A DNA stretch of 64,000 nt from Ganoderma boninense (Eukaryota > Basidiomycota > Agaricomycetes > Polyporales > Polyporaceae), in contig CM035313.1 of assembly GCA_002900995.3 (NCBI GenBank), positions 2,418,001 through 2,482,000 of the forward strand. Direction: 5' to 3'. The notes below the pieces were generated by a model, which saw only the letters and a list, made by a program, of their open reading frames with translations, made no database searches and had not been told where the DNA came from. Positions 23,880 to 35,562 of this stretch are shown here, in pieces (within the stretch, counting starts at the first letter, position 1; the number at the start of each line of letters is the position of its first letter). The position numbers were made by a program, and so were the translations under genes.

Positions 23880-23885
23880 ACGCGT
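23880..23885. promoter_or_regulatory. Second MluI cell-cycle box upstream of CDC6
   Basis: Perfect ACGCGT in the context GGGACGCGTCGCG, 28 bp from the first box and 174 bp upstream of the CDC6 ATG. Confidence 0.6.
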
Positions 23886-24058
23886 CGCGTTGACTGCGCG
23901 GAGTTTGAAAGCGTGTCGCCCCCGTCATAAGCGCTTCGCACGCGCGCCTGAGCCTGCGTTTCTCGCATCCACGACAAGACATCCCCGACTCCCCTCCACG
24001 GGTCGAGACGGCGGCATCGCTCGTCCACACACGCCCCGCCTCCTCCTCTACCTCCACT

Positions 24059-26158
24059 ATGAGTCCGCCACGCCCAAACGCTGGCTCTGTCCTGGGCAAG
24101 CGGTCCCACCAGACCACCCAGGTCGACTCCTCCGACCCCACCCCTTCTCTCGATCTCCAGGGTACTCTCGTCCTCCCCACGCCCGACGCGACGCCAAATC
24201 CAAAACGTGCAAAGACCACTGGGTCTGTGCTCGATGGCGACCACAACAAGGAGAACATCCCCCCCTTCGTAGTCGAGGCCATCAACGCGTCTACCCCTCC
24301 TAGTCCTCGTCTCACACGATCTTTGCGTCGGACCAGCACCATGGTCCACGATGGATCGTCTCGTCAAACCAGTAGGTTGCTTGCGATGATCACTTTGGTT
24401 GTTGCTGACGTGGTCGCTAGCGCCTCGGCGATACGCGTCAACATCTAACCTCCGGCAAGCTGCCGCCACCCCCGCAACTTCTCTCTCCCTGCTTTCCCTC
24501 GCCACCCCGCCAGCAACACCCCCTTCCCTGCTTTTACCCTTGCATGTCCGTGCCCGGGCGCTACTCCGTCCAACTTGCAATGATGGGCCGCAGATGGCCG
24601 GTCGCCAACAAGAACGGTCTGAGATCAAGGCCTTCATTCTCGGTTTCATCGACGATACTTCCTCCCCCAAGGACTCCTCTGCCTTGTACATCTCGGGATC
24701 ACCTGGCACTGGCAAGACCGCACTGGTGAACTCGACTCTGGCGGACCTCGCCGGCCAGCTCACGGACATCCAGATGCTCTCTGTCAACTGCATGGCGCTT
24801 GATGGCGTGGATGCGGTTTGGCAGCGTCTCGCCGAGATGCTCGGCACTGTAAACAAGTCCCCTGGCCGTGCACGCAAATCAAAGGACAGTCCGCAGCAGA
24901 TTGTTGAGAGGGCGCTGGGCTCAAACAAGGAGCGATGGTGCGTTTTCAACCGCAAGTTTTTGCCGTACATTTATTTAAAAGCCACCGCACTAGCATTCTC
25001 GTTCTCGACGAGATGGACCACATCGCTTCCTCGACCCAGGCGTTGTCCCCTCTGTTCACCTTGGCGCATACATTCTCTTCGAATCTCAGGCTAATTGGAA
25101 TTGCCAACACGCACACTCTCACGTCGTCGTCCTCGACAGCGGTCTCGGTCCAGTCTCTCGCCGGGGTGCAGACACTTCACTTTGCTCCATATACGCCGGA
25201 ACAATTGCTAGGCATCCTCCAGGCCCGGCTCGCACCCCTGTTGGAAGATAAGGAGATCTTGGAACGCATGAAGAAGTTCCTTCCAACACCTACCTTGACT
25301 CTTTTGTCGAAGAAGATTGCTGCTCAGACGGGCGATGTCCGTGCTGTATTTGAAGTCCTTCGCGGTGCTATTGACCTCGCCGTCATTGCTTCCCCGTCGA
25401 CAGACCCTCTCAACGCTCCTCCCCCTGTAGTCACCCCTTCCCACATTCTCTCTGCACTGAAGGCATATGCGCCAGCCGGGAAGACCACACCGGCGTCAGC
25501 GCCTTCTGCGGCGGCCGGGGTGGCACGGAAGGCTAGCGACAGCGAGACCGTCACGAAGGTCCGGGAACTCGGTCTCCAGCAGCGTCTCGTTCTGCTCGCT
25601 GCCCTTCTCGCTGCGAAGGCGTCCGACGCGGGGGTTCCCATCTCCGCGTCGCCCGTCTCATCGCCATCGCGTTCCCCGATAAAGCGCACGCAGTCGTCTT
25701 CCGCGGTCCATGTGAAGTCGGCTGCCCATGACATGGGCCAGCTCCACGCGTTCTACTCCACGATCCTCGGACGCACGGAGAGCGGCGTCTTCAACCCAGT
25801 CTCTCGCAGCGAGTTTGGCGACCTTGCGGGAGTCCTCGAGGTTGTCGGCCTTTTCGCGCTGACAGGAAGCGGTAGCCTCCCTACAACACCGCGCAAGGCC
25901 GGAAAGAAGGGCTTCAGTCGCTCGGCATCGTTCGCGGGGACTGGCGGCGCGCAGGAAGTACGCTTTGTGGAGGGGGTGCGCCTGGACGAGGTCGCTCGCG
26001 GCCTGGGGCTTGGGCTTGACGACACCCCGGCCAATGTGCGTGAGGAGGAGGTCCGCGCCATTTACCAACGCGAGCAGGCTCGCATTGCCCGCGAGGCGAA
26101 GGCGCACGGGCATGTCCCCGCGGAGCTTGTCGGCTTCGACGAAGCCATGGAAGACTAG
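24059..26158 (+). CDS. CDC6: Cdc6/Cdc18 replication licensing ATPase
   Basis: Three exons (24059-24371, 24421-24937, 24994-26158) encode 664 residues. Cdc6 joins ORC at origins and loads the MCM helicase in G1. The N-terminal 160 residues are disordered and carry several S/T-P sites and a basic KRAK-like cluster suited to CDK control and nuclear import, plus NKENIP, a KEN-box-like element. The AAA+ core has Walker A GSPGTGKT at 197-204, Walker B LVLDEMDH around 280-286 (the intron splits the codon just before it), sensor 1 LIGIANTHTL and sensor 2 region SKKIAAQTGDVRAVFEVLR. The C-terminal region from GLQQRLVLLAALLAAK holds the winged-helix domain, interrupted by a Ser/Pro insertion. ORC1 is the alternative, but there is no BAH domain. 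Confidence 0.92.
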
Positions 26159-26886
26159 GCTTTTGGCATTTAAGCAGCCTCTTCACACCCCAGCCGGCGG
26201 TCGTCATGGTTCGTTGCCCTCGCCAGCTCATTTATTCCCTCACTATTCTATTCCCTATCACCTGTGCTCTATCATCATCATTTATGCTCACCACAATACT
26301 TATCTGTCTCTCTCGATCTGTTTCTGCCTCGTCTGTGTCAATTCTCGTCTCATTTCATCCCATCACATGCTCCGACTCAGCCTCGCTTGCGTGCTCGTTG
26401 ATCCGTCTCCAGTCACATACCATGCCCATGTCCCTTTACATTGTTTTGACATCGCATTCACCTTCATCTCGTCTCCCGTCTCGCAACATGTCCACCTCAT
26501 TCCAGTGACTTTGATTCTCGGGACCCTCATCCATGCACCTACGCGTCTATAGCTAGTGCTCTGCATTCGTGTTTCGGCGGATCGACATCTGATATCTTGT
26601 GGATCAAAGGGCGCACTCCCACAACAAGTAGTTTTAGTAGACCAGTCTGCCAATGTAGTATACTCAGTCTCCCGTAGTCTTAGTTTTGTCACGGCATGGT
26701 TTTGTAACACAATAATGTGATAAATTCAATGCAATAAACGTTCCTCGAGCATCAGTCCACTCCGCGCGGCGCGTCACACAGTCGTACATGCATTACAGCA
26801 GGGAAAGCTACAGATACATGAGCGGATTCTTAAGCAACAACTCTTGAGCAATAAAAACCAACCCGAACCCCCAAATCACCAGGTCA
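26159..26886. other. Convergent 3' region
   Basis: CDC6 and the gamma-tubulin complex gene end towards each other. The sequence is T-rich on the plus strand after 26220. No gene is supported. Confidence 0.5.
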
Positions 26887-29800
26887 TCATGACGATGGGT
26901 TGGGATTGTCTTTCCGGGTCCACCACTCAGACATGTTGAGTCTCAGCAGAAGTTGATGCAAGTTCGCTGTCGTTCCCGAAACGCGCCTCGCACCCTGCAT
27001 CATGTGCAGCGGAATGTCGCTTAAGACAACCCCCGCGCCGTCTGCCTCCTTCTCAACCAGCGCCTTCAGCACCTTTACCTACAGTGATCCATCAGCACCC
27101 CACATCTCAAACGCAGCCCACAAGAGATACACGCCACTCACAAACATTGTCATCTTCGTCCTGAACCTGGCCCACAGGTCCTCGAGCAGCGGCGCGGCCT
27201 CATACTCCTCCAAGTTCCCGTCCTTCAGTTCGCCCGCGAGGACGCCCAGCTCGAGCACGCACTCCATGCACTGCCGCAGGATGTCCCCCACCGCCTTCTG
27301 GCCCGACCGGAGCAGACACGAGCTCAACACGTCGTCGAGCACCCGCGAGTGGTATTCGCCCAGACTGAACACGTCTGCGAACGTACCGGCCCCGGCCTCC
27401 GAGTGGAGTGACCTCGCGTTGGGGTCGTTGCTGCCCGAAGAGGTGCTGATGGTGAGCTCCGGCGAGGCAGCCGCGGCCAGGCGGGCGAGGAGTGTGTCCA
27501 TGTTGCTGCCGATCGCGACGTCGTAGACGTACGAGGAAACGGCCATGATGAATGCGTGCACTACGAAACGGAAGTGGAGAAGAAGCTTGTTCGAGGGTGT
27601 GAGGGTCGGGAAGAGGGGTGCTGATGCGTTGCGGGTGAGGCGGAATAAGGTGCGGACGACGTTCTCCACTACATAAAAGAGTTAAGGGCATCAGAGTAGA
27701 GCTAACTTCGACGAGATAAGTGGTACATACCGCGCATAAGGCGAAGATTGAATGCGAACATGCGGTGGTATTTGGAGAGGACTGCCGGCGTGATGAGGAC
27801 GTCGAGAGGGTAGGGAGGCTGGTAGTGCATGTAGAGAAAGTCTAGGGCTCTGGAGTCATATCAGCAAACGAAAGCCCACAAATAAACTTGAAGCAAGACG
27901 CACTCGATGGCTGCAAGATAAGACGGTACTCAGTCACCACGAAATGATGGAACATCTTTGAAAGAGAACTCACCAAACGGATTCAACCACTTCTCCCTCC
28001 CAGTCCCGATGGGTAGATCCCGGATGGCGAACCCTAGTCTCCACCCAGCCTCTTCCGTGATCCTTCTCCGGGCCTTCGCCTTCTCGTCCTCCATGCTTTC
28101 TTCACCATCCGCCGTTCTGAACGTTCTCCCGTCCTCCAACGCATCCACCACCACGGTCCGCAGTAAAAAGTTCAGGTCAGAGCCCAAAGGCGGCCACTTG
28201 TCCCCAATAGTCAGTGCTGGGGACAACCCGACGATCCTCTTGCCCTCCTTTCCTTTCCGCTTCCGTTCATCCATACCACTTTCGTTGCGACTGCGGCTCC
28301 TCTGATGCCCGTCGCGCGTCGTCTTCGCACGCTCCTCCCGCGCCAGCTCTCTGACTTGGCCGGCGGCATACATCCTCGAGCCGACGACCGGGGCATTGAC
28401 GTCCTCCGCGTCGCTGAAGAGCGCCTCTTGCAGGCGCGACTTGAACGGGTGCGAGGTAATCAGAATGTACCCCCGAAGCAATACAAGGTGCGTGTGGAGA
28501 TGGAGGTGCGTTGAAGGGTCCAGAAACCGTGCGACGAGTGCGCCTGAAAGTGCTTGTGCATGGGATATGAGGGGTGCGAAAACTCGTGCGGTCAAGTGCG
28601 ACAGAGTCGGGGTGGAAGGCGGCAGAGACGAAGGAAAGGCGGAGATAAATGCGCGGAGGGCCGCCGTAGAGTTTGCGGTGGACAGAAGATTCGTGCCTGG
28701 TTTGGTGCTCGAACTATGGTTGGGTTCGCCAGGTAACAAGTCAAACACCTTGAACCCACTCAATACGTCGGCAGCAAATGTCGAATCAGAGGTGCCTCTG
28801 CCCTCATTCTCGGGCTGCGATTGAGCTGGAGCCGGATCGGTGCCGAGTGCGAGCACGTCGTCCGAGTTGTCGAGCTGGTCCTCGGTCCACAGCCACTCGA
28901 TCTCCGGGTGCAGACGTTTGCTCGTCAAAAGCGGATGGTCGGCATCGGCCGCGCGAAGGAGCACCAGCGATTTCCTCGAACGCGTGAAGACCTCGGTCAC
29001 TTCCGGCTCTATGAATTCTGGAAACCCGTCCGCATCCAACTCTGGGTCGTCCTCTGGTCGGTCGGCTCCGTACTCGTCGTCAAGGAGCGGACCCGAGGGA
29101 AGACGGTCATGGGATTGTATGCGCGACCTTGTGAACGCCGTGAGGACTTGGGAGCGCGGCGTGCTGTATCCGACAGATGCACACAGTGACTGCATGTATC
29201 CCCGCGACGTCGTGGTGAGCATAAACGCGAGGCCCGCGGTCACGACTTGCGGTGATGAACGTTCAAAATGGTTGGCGAGGTGGCGATAGATGCTGGAGAG
29301 GAGCACGGTGGCTGCCGCCGGGATAGGGTCGAAGTCCATCGGATTCACAGACTCTTCCTAGAAGATAGTTAAGCCAACCGACTGCCACGGAATTTGGCGC
29401 ATATAGGCACATACCCGGCCACACAAAGCAGCAAGAGCCTGCAACACATTCTCCATATCTTCATACTTGGTCCACAATGCAACTAACCTGGAATCAGTTC
29501 CTTGATTCCTTCCTATGCTTGGAGGAAGAACTTCTGCGGTCTCTCGTAGAAAAGCCAATATGGAGGACAGCGCATGAGTGAACGCATGGAGAGCTGGAGT
29601 TAGATGATCGGTTGAACGATGTCGACTAATGCGCGCAAGTGCGTGTACAGCCTTGAGACATAGACACTCGACGTTGAACAAGCGATCGACACACACACCT
29701 CAGTGACCGAGTTTCCGTCAATATCTCCAAGCGTCTCATGAGGTTGCCGATAGTGAGAAAGCGCTTCAAAAGACTTGCTTCCAGTCAACGTACGGACCTA

Positions 29801-30611
29801 CCTGAGGCCTGGCTATAACACTCACCTTGCGCTTACGATCTCGTCCTTGCCCACAATCACAATGTGACCTCTCTGCTGCTCTTGAAGACCCCTCAGTACG
29901 AACCGTTGAAGATTTGGATCCCATATATGAAGATGGGACGATGTTCCGTTGACGGTAAGAAGAAGCGACTGAAACAGTTCTGGGACGTGGATGTACACGA
30001 GATGTAGATTGGGATCCTGAATTGGTGGGCGTAGGCTAGCACTTCGTCAAGGACAAATCGGCGATATGGACAGACAATATATACTTACTGATACCTAGCG
30101 GATGCGAAACTGTCGGTGGACTGTTCCGAAAGGAAAGGGGAAGGATTCGCGCTCGTGTTAAAGGATGGGCGAAGCGCATCCCATGAAAGGACACGGTTCT
30201 GGAAGAAGAGTCTACATCTCCATAGCAGATCGTTGAATGGGGTCGCAAGGTGCTCACCGTGTGTCCGTGTTGGCGCAGAGCAGCTGATTGCCAGATATCT
30301 CCAGGATGGATTTGGCTCACTTGTGCAACTTTCAAGAACTCTCCAGAGAGGATCGCAAGTTCTGGTGGCAGCGATGGTGCAGGAGGGGCGGGAGTAAATG
30401 AGCTGTGTAATGATGTCTTCTGTAAGATGCGTAGGGTATCCATGATCGGATTCTGTGGCTTGTCATCTAGACGGGGTACGAAGAACCGTGGAGGTAACTC
30501 GGGGAGGGCGACCACAGGGTTGCCTGCATCTTTTGAAGGCGTGGTGGGGTCAAGGGGCAGTAACCGCGAAGGCATCCTGGTCAGTTCTAAGTTTGTAGCA
30601 TGACTTGACAT
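26887..30611 (-). CDS. Gamma-tubulin complex component (Spc97/Spc98 family, GCP5/6-like)
   Basis: Ten exons (30611-30258, 30198-30089, 30035-29826, 29777-29699, 29651-29415, 29357-27974, 27910-27904, 27849-27731, 27668-27142, 27078-26887) give 1072 residues. GCP proteins build the ring that nucleates microtubules at spindle pole bodies. The N-terminal part has NRVLSWDALRPSF and an IWDPNLQRFVLRGLQEQQRG segment; the GRIP1 half continues to SSIYRHLANHF. The GRIP2 half shows ALDFLYMHYQPPYPLDVLIT, LSKYHRMFAFNLRLMRVENV and HFRFVVHAFIMAVSSYVYDV, which is the classical C-terminal GCP pattern. Length and an acidic, Asp/Glu-rich central insert favour GCP5 or GCP6 over GCP2-4, but this is a guess. Exon 7 is only 7 nt. 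Its promoter region is shared with DBF4. Confidence 0.85.
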
Positions 30612-30886
30612 TGGAAACCGAGGGAAAGGAATAGTTGAGGTGCAGGACCCGAATGAGCGCGTCGCCTAGTTTCGGCAGGTCCGTGACTTGGAGATGTGTG
30701 ACTATATAGTGACGTCACGGGCTTGTCAGCGAGTTCCATGCTGCCAGTCAGCTTTGCCAGGGTTGTTTCCAAAAAAAAAACATATTCAAACAAGCGATGC
30801 TCACACCCATACAGTATAACTTCACCTTGAATCCAGCACTGGCTAGAGATATGTGGTGGGGATCTACTGTACCAACGTGTTCATGG

Positions 30887-30892
30887 ACGCGT
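30887..30892. promoter_or_regulatory. MluI cell-cycle box near the GCP gene
   Basis: ACGCGT in GGACGCGTCGCGG, 276 bp upstream of the GCP start codon. A GGTCACGTG follows at 30914-30922. Confidence 0.5.
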
Positions 30893-30913
30893 CGCGGTTG
30901 ATGGGACTGACAC

Positions 30914-30922
30914 GGTCACGTG
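30914..30922. promoter_or_regulatory. GGTCACGTG element, second copy
   Basis: The same nine bases as at 23859-23867, again within 30 bp of an ACGCGT box. Confidence 0.45.
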
Positions 30923-31302
30923 GGCCGTGAGATGTTTAAATGACCTCGGCACGATCGGAAGGCGCTCCGATGCATTCGGACAGCGGTGTGCAAAGTTGTG
31001 GCAACTGTGGCCAAGCCTTGCAGGCCGCTGCGTTTCGACTAAACCACCAGCCTGGCTGAAAAATACTTTCAAGAAACGATCACAAAGTCTAGTCATTTGC
31101 TAGCTCTCAATCATGCGAGACGTAGCAGTATCATACCTGTAGTATGTACACGTCTGGTTCTCATGCCAGTGCCCATGCCACCGCGGAAAAGAGACTCCGC
31201 CCGTCTCCATGAGGCTGAAAGCCCCTCGCGGTCTTTCACCAGTCTGAAGACGACAATTATTCGACGACAATTCCTTGACGGAGAGACGCGCCTGAGAAAA
31301 GG

Positions 31303-31308
31303 ACGCGT
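31303..31308. promoter_or_regulatory. MluI cell-cycle box upstream of DBF4
   Basis: ACGCGT in GGACGCGTCGCG, 243 bp upstream of the DBF4 ATG. Its flanks match the box at 23880. Confidence 0.6.
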
Positions 31309-31320
31309 CGCGTCGAAAAC

Positions 31321-31326
31321 ACGCGT
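31321..31326. promoter_or_regulatory. Second MluI cell-cycle box upstream of DBF4
   Basis: ACGCGT in AACACGCGTTATT, 18 bp from the previous box and 225 bp upstream of the DBF4 ATG. Confidence 0.6.
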
Positions 31327-31550
31327 TATTTGTTTGGATTGATGAACCAGATCGTTCCGTCACGCGCCTTTTCACCTCACGGCCGGCCTCACGTCGCCCT
31401 CGTCCGTCGTCTTTTGCCTTCCGCCACGCTTCTTGTCGCCCTCAGCCTGAGCCTCCTTTCACCTCCCTCGCTATCGTGCTTCTTGCATATCTCACCGCCG
31501 CAGACATCATCCACGGACGCTCTCGCCTGTGTCCCGTTCCTCTCACACGC

Positions 31551-33726
31551 ATGGCCACGGCCGCTCCCCTCCCCCGCAACCCCCTAGCCACACGACCTCA
31601 GCAGCACAACACCGGCATGTCCATATCTCCATGCCGAACCATCCTCAAGAAGTCTTCCGTCGCTCTCAAGCGCCCCCTATCCCCGGAGCCTGCAGACACC
31701 CCCACCGATCACAGCTCAAAGCGCGTCAAGACAACGCCGAGCGCACCCGTCGTCCAAGAGTCGCCGACCCCTGCTGCTGCGGCACGTATGGAGGCCAAGA
31801 AGGAGAAGGAGCGGAAACGAGAGAAGGAGAGACTCCAGCGAGAAGAGGAGTTCAAGGTCAAGTACAGCCGTGCTTTCCCTAGTTGGGTCTTTTATTTCGA
31901 TCTCGACTCCGGCAACCCGGAGACTGCGTCGATCAGAAACCACCTCGAGAAGCGGGTCGGATTCATGGGCGCGGTGAGTTGCGTGGGCTTTCATTTTGAA
32001 CGATCGTCTGAACTTTGTCGCGTATTTGCGTGGTTGGTGGTCGCGTGGGTTCATGCGTACAGAGGATAGACGACTTCTTTTCGAAAGACATCACGCATTT
32101 TATCACCCTGCACGACGTCGATGACAAGGAGAACAAGGAGAAAGAGACCTTGAGAGCCGGGTCAGCTTCTGCTGCTGCCGCCGCTACTGGTGGTGGTCTC
32201 CTTGCGAGCCCGATCAAACTACGCGGCCGGTACATTTCATTGCCTGTCATCTTGCATGCCTCCGTCGTCCTTATTCTCCTTCCGTAGTGCTCTAGCGACC
32301 AATACGAAGGTGGAGACTCTGGTTCAGAAAGCTCAGTCTTTCAACATGAAGATCTGGTCTGCGACAAAGCTTCACAATATCCTCGATCGGTGCGACGCGC
32401 CCCGCGTTTCCGCATCTGGTCATCTTCCTACAGCTGCCCAGCGTGCCTCCAAGGAACACAACCTCGCCCACCTCCTGAAGACAGAACGACTGCACGGCAC
32501 GACTAGTGAACGTGACCCTTCCCAGCGCCGCCATGACTTCAGCTATTTTTCAAAGGAAAGCTATTTCGTGCTTGTAGAGGACCTCAAGCAGGAGCTTGCC
32601 ACCGTTTCCGTTGCGGAGTACCCCATCCAGAGGACTAGGGAGGGAAAGGAGAAGGGTGCATGGCCAGTGCTCCACTGCCATCCAAGGGCGCGTGGTCCCT
32701 TCCTCGAGTACGACGACCGAGAAGAGCGCAGACGGCAGAAGCAAGAGAAGGCTGAGCTCGACCGCCGCGAAGAGCGCGCCCGCCGGAAAGCGCGTCTTGT
32801 CCAGCACGAGCGGAAACGCAGAGCACAGGAGGTTCGCATGCGCGCACAGCAGCACCAGCACGACCTTCGCCGGACCGCGTCGATGACAAATCTCCAGCGT
32901 CGCGCGACGTACCCCGACACTTCGCTCCAAGCTCCGGGCAAGGGCCTTGTCGACCTCGATGCGGATTTCCCGGAGGAGAGTCATGCCGAAGGCGAGTCCG
33001 TGCATGCGTCGGGGTACCTTGCCTCCGCCGCGTACATGGCGGCGTCTGGGAACAGCGTGCGGGTCGCGTCGACGACGGGCACGTCTGCGGCGGGGGACCT
33101 CCTGCGCTCGCTTGCCGTCACGTCCGCGCTCAAGGACAAGATTGCCCAGCAGATCACCATGAATCGTCGCGCGTCGGCGGCCGCCTCCACCAACACTGGA
33201 ACCGCCCCACCAACTGATCGCGAGAACAAGGAGAATGTGATGGGCCCGCCGGCAATGATCCCTGACCGCGCGAAGTTCGTACGCAAGAGCAAGAGCATGA
33301 GCACCCTCAAACTCCCGAAGCGCGAGGAGGGCTCGAAGCCGGGCTACTGCGAGTGCTGCCGGCAGAAGTTCGAGGACTTCCGTGAGGTATGCCTGTCAAC
33401 TGTATCTCTGGCTTCGGCACATTGCTGATCAAAGACCCCCACACATGCAGCATATCATCACCCGGAGACATCGCAAGTTCGCAACGGACGACAACAACTT
33501 CAAGGCTCTCGACGCGATCCTTTCGCGCGTGCGCCGTCGGACAGTCGAGGAAGTCGCCGAGGAGGAAGAGCGGTGGCTGGCGGAGGTGCGAGGCGACGTG
33601 GACGCGCACGCCGACGAGGACGACGAGGAGCTGTTGCAACCAAAGCTCGAGGAGGCATCGGACGACGACGTGCGGTGGGACGAGTGGGTGGCCATGGACG
33701 CCGTGAAGGTCGAGGCGTGCGCGTAA
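31551..33726 (+). CDS. DBF4: Dbf4/Dfp1, regulatory subunit of Cdc7 kinase
   Basis: Four exons (31551-31973, 32063-32229, 32288-33386, 33451-33726) encode 654 residues. Dbf4 activates and targets Cdc7 to phosphorylate MCM at origins. Motif N, a BRCT-like fold, spans about 115-250: FPSWVFYFDL, EKRVGFMGARIDDFFSKDIT, then FNMKIWSATKLHNILDRC. Motif M is FLEYDDREERR. Motif C is the Dbf4-type CCHH zinc finger KPGYCECCRQKFEDFREHII with the His-x5-His completed by TRRH; an intron falls between the Cys and His pairs. The C-terminus is acidic. The region after motif M is a long basic and Arg/Glu-rich helix. The ATG at 31551 has an excellent context (CACGCATGGCC); the open frame runs further upstream without an ATG. 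Confidence 0.93.
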
Positions 33727-34764
33727 ACGACGCTGGCCAGCCGCTCTGCCCAACATGACACTTGTCAGGTTACATACGGTTCTGTTTTTTTCTCTCCCAA
33801 ATCCCCCCCGCAATCCTGTATAGAACGGTCGCCCCCGCAAGTTCCACTTTCCTGCACTCAGTCCGTTTGGATCGGCTTGTACCTGCATTTTGATACGCAC
33901 ATACACCACACACTGTACAATACCACCCACATTGCACCTTACACGCATTTGCAGCACGCCTCCCACACTTATACCTTGGTCTCTACGTAGCTGTCGGGGA
34001 AATGGAGCAATCACATGCTTGCCGTACTTCTTTTATTAGTAGTGTCGTCCTCTCTCAAGGCTCGCAGCAGGCAGTCCGAGTGTAGACGATGAGCTGCCTC
34101 GATGCATGAACCGAATTCGAGTTCTCCTGCAGTTCTCTAGTACAAGTACATGGTCGATTTACGATTCTTTCCAACCTATAGGATCAGATGGTAAACGAGT
34201 ACCTACAGCCCCCGACGTAAGTACTGGCCGTGGTGAGTGCTATGACGTCACGACACCGAGAGTCTTCTTCCAAAATAACGCGGTATCAGGACCACGGTCT
34301 AATATTGGGGGTGCGAAATCCGAATACTGTGTAGCTTTTTGAGAGAACATGCAGTAACATGTCGCGATCCATACTAAGTACGTATACTACTCAACATCTA
34401 TGAGGACATCCATAGGCGCTTATCCAATGCCATGCTCAAGAAGACTTGGACCTAGACCTGGGTACGCACGTTCACCACCAGCCTCTCGCTGGACTAGATT
34501 ATGGCCCAAGTCCTGGCCCAATTAATGTAGAAGAGAGGTCTAGTCTACGAAAACTGCACACTCGGACGAGCATGCGCATTCGAGACAATGGTGGCAGTGG
34601 AGAGCAGTCACGGGTCTGGGCCCGATCTGGGCATGTAGCAGCACTATAGAAACGCAGAGCGACCATCCCCGGACCCCTCCTTGCCCAGATCTGCCTCCAT
34701 CACTTGCACTCCCAGACCCGCTAAGCCCATACCTCACATCCTCTGCGCTGCCAACCCTTGTACC
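33727..34764. other. Intergenic region between DBF4 and the RPEL gene
   Basis: DBF4 3' UTR and the RPEL gene promoter. I see no domain in the short frames and no RNA gene. Confidence 0.5.
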
Positions 34765-35343
34765 ATGTGTGCGTAACGTTCACTTCTTGCATTCATAGGG
34801 CATATATTGCAACTTATGCTGGATCATGAAACCCTCCATGTCTGCAACCCAACACAGCGAGCAGCGAGGCCGCCATCCCTACCCCTGTCGAGAAGCCCAA
34901 GCCGGAGCGTAAGACGTCTATCGACCCCCAAACTGCACAAATGCTCGAGAAGAACCTCGCACATCGCCCGGATAAGCACGAGCTCATTGAGAAGAACATC
35001 CTCAAAGGTGCGTCCTTGGGTTTAGGCGCTGTGGCGCAAGACTCATGAGCGTGGTTGCGACGAACAGATGACAGCGTCGCACCGGCGTTGCAGGCTGCGA
35101 AGGAGAAATTGCAACGCTCGCAGCTCGAGGTGCGTATGAGTGACATCGTACGGAAGAGTCCAGGATGCTCAGAAGTATGAATCCCGTAGAACAAGCTGGA
35201 GCATGCACTTCAAGCACGCCCAAAGCCCGAGGAGCTGGTGAAGGAGGGTATTCTCAAGGGTAAGCACACACACACTAAGAATGATGTCCGCTCCTGCACT
35301 GAGTCGCCTCTCCTCGACAGATACGGATGTTCCCCCCGCTTGA
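34765..35343 (+). CDS. Small RPEL-repeat protein
   Basis: Five exons (34765-34768, 34858-35007, 35068-35129, 35190-35259, 35321-35343) give 102 residues. Two RPEL motifs are clear: LEKNLAHRPDKHELIEKNIL and LEHALQARPKPEELVKEGIL, each followed by a Lys-Asp. RPEL motifs in animal MRTF and Phactr proteins bind G-actin; small two-repeat proteins like this exist in fungi without known roles. The start is a prediction: exon 2 has no in-frame ATG and a stop lies upstream in its frame, while ATGT|GTGCGT at 34765 supplies Met plus one base in the right phase, giving MSSSEAA at the N-terminus. The C-terminus KDTDVPPA comes from a 23-nt last exon. Confidence 0.8.
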
Positions 35344-35562
35344 TTGGACTGAGAGGTGGCAATTAGGTCTAGGGGCTTCGCCGTGTAAGATAACCAATGC
35401 GTGTACGAATACTGCCGACCGCCCTGTAGTATATCAGCTTGGTCAACAGGGATCAGGTTTCAGTGATGTCACATACCCGCACGATTACAACCACGCCCAC
35501 CAAAAAGTGCAGCGAGGCCCTCCTTGAGTCCCGTGTCCTTGAGAGCACTATACCTCGCCGCG

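Larger units (their letters stand above)
23594..24058. promoter_or_regulatory. Divergent promoter of membrane-protein gene and CDC6
   Basis: This 465-bp region lies between divergently transcribed genes. It contains two ACGCGT hexamers and a GGTCACGTG element between them, all within 210 bases of the CDC6 start codon. See the separate site entries. Confidence 0.6.
30612..31550. promoter_or_regulatory. Divergent promoter of the GCP gene and DBF4
   Basis: This 939-bp region between divergent genes contains three ACGCGT hexamers (30887, 31303, 31321), one GGTCACGTG element (30914) and a run of ten A near 30771. Both flanking genes act in the cell cycle. Confidence 0.55.
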
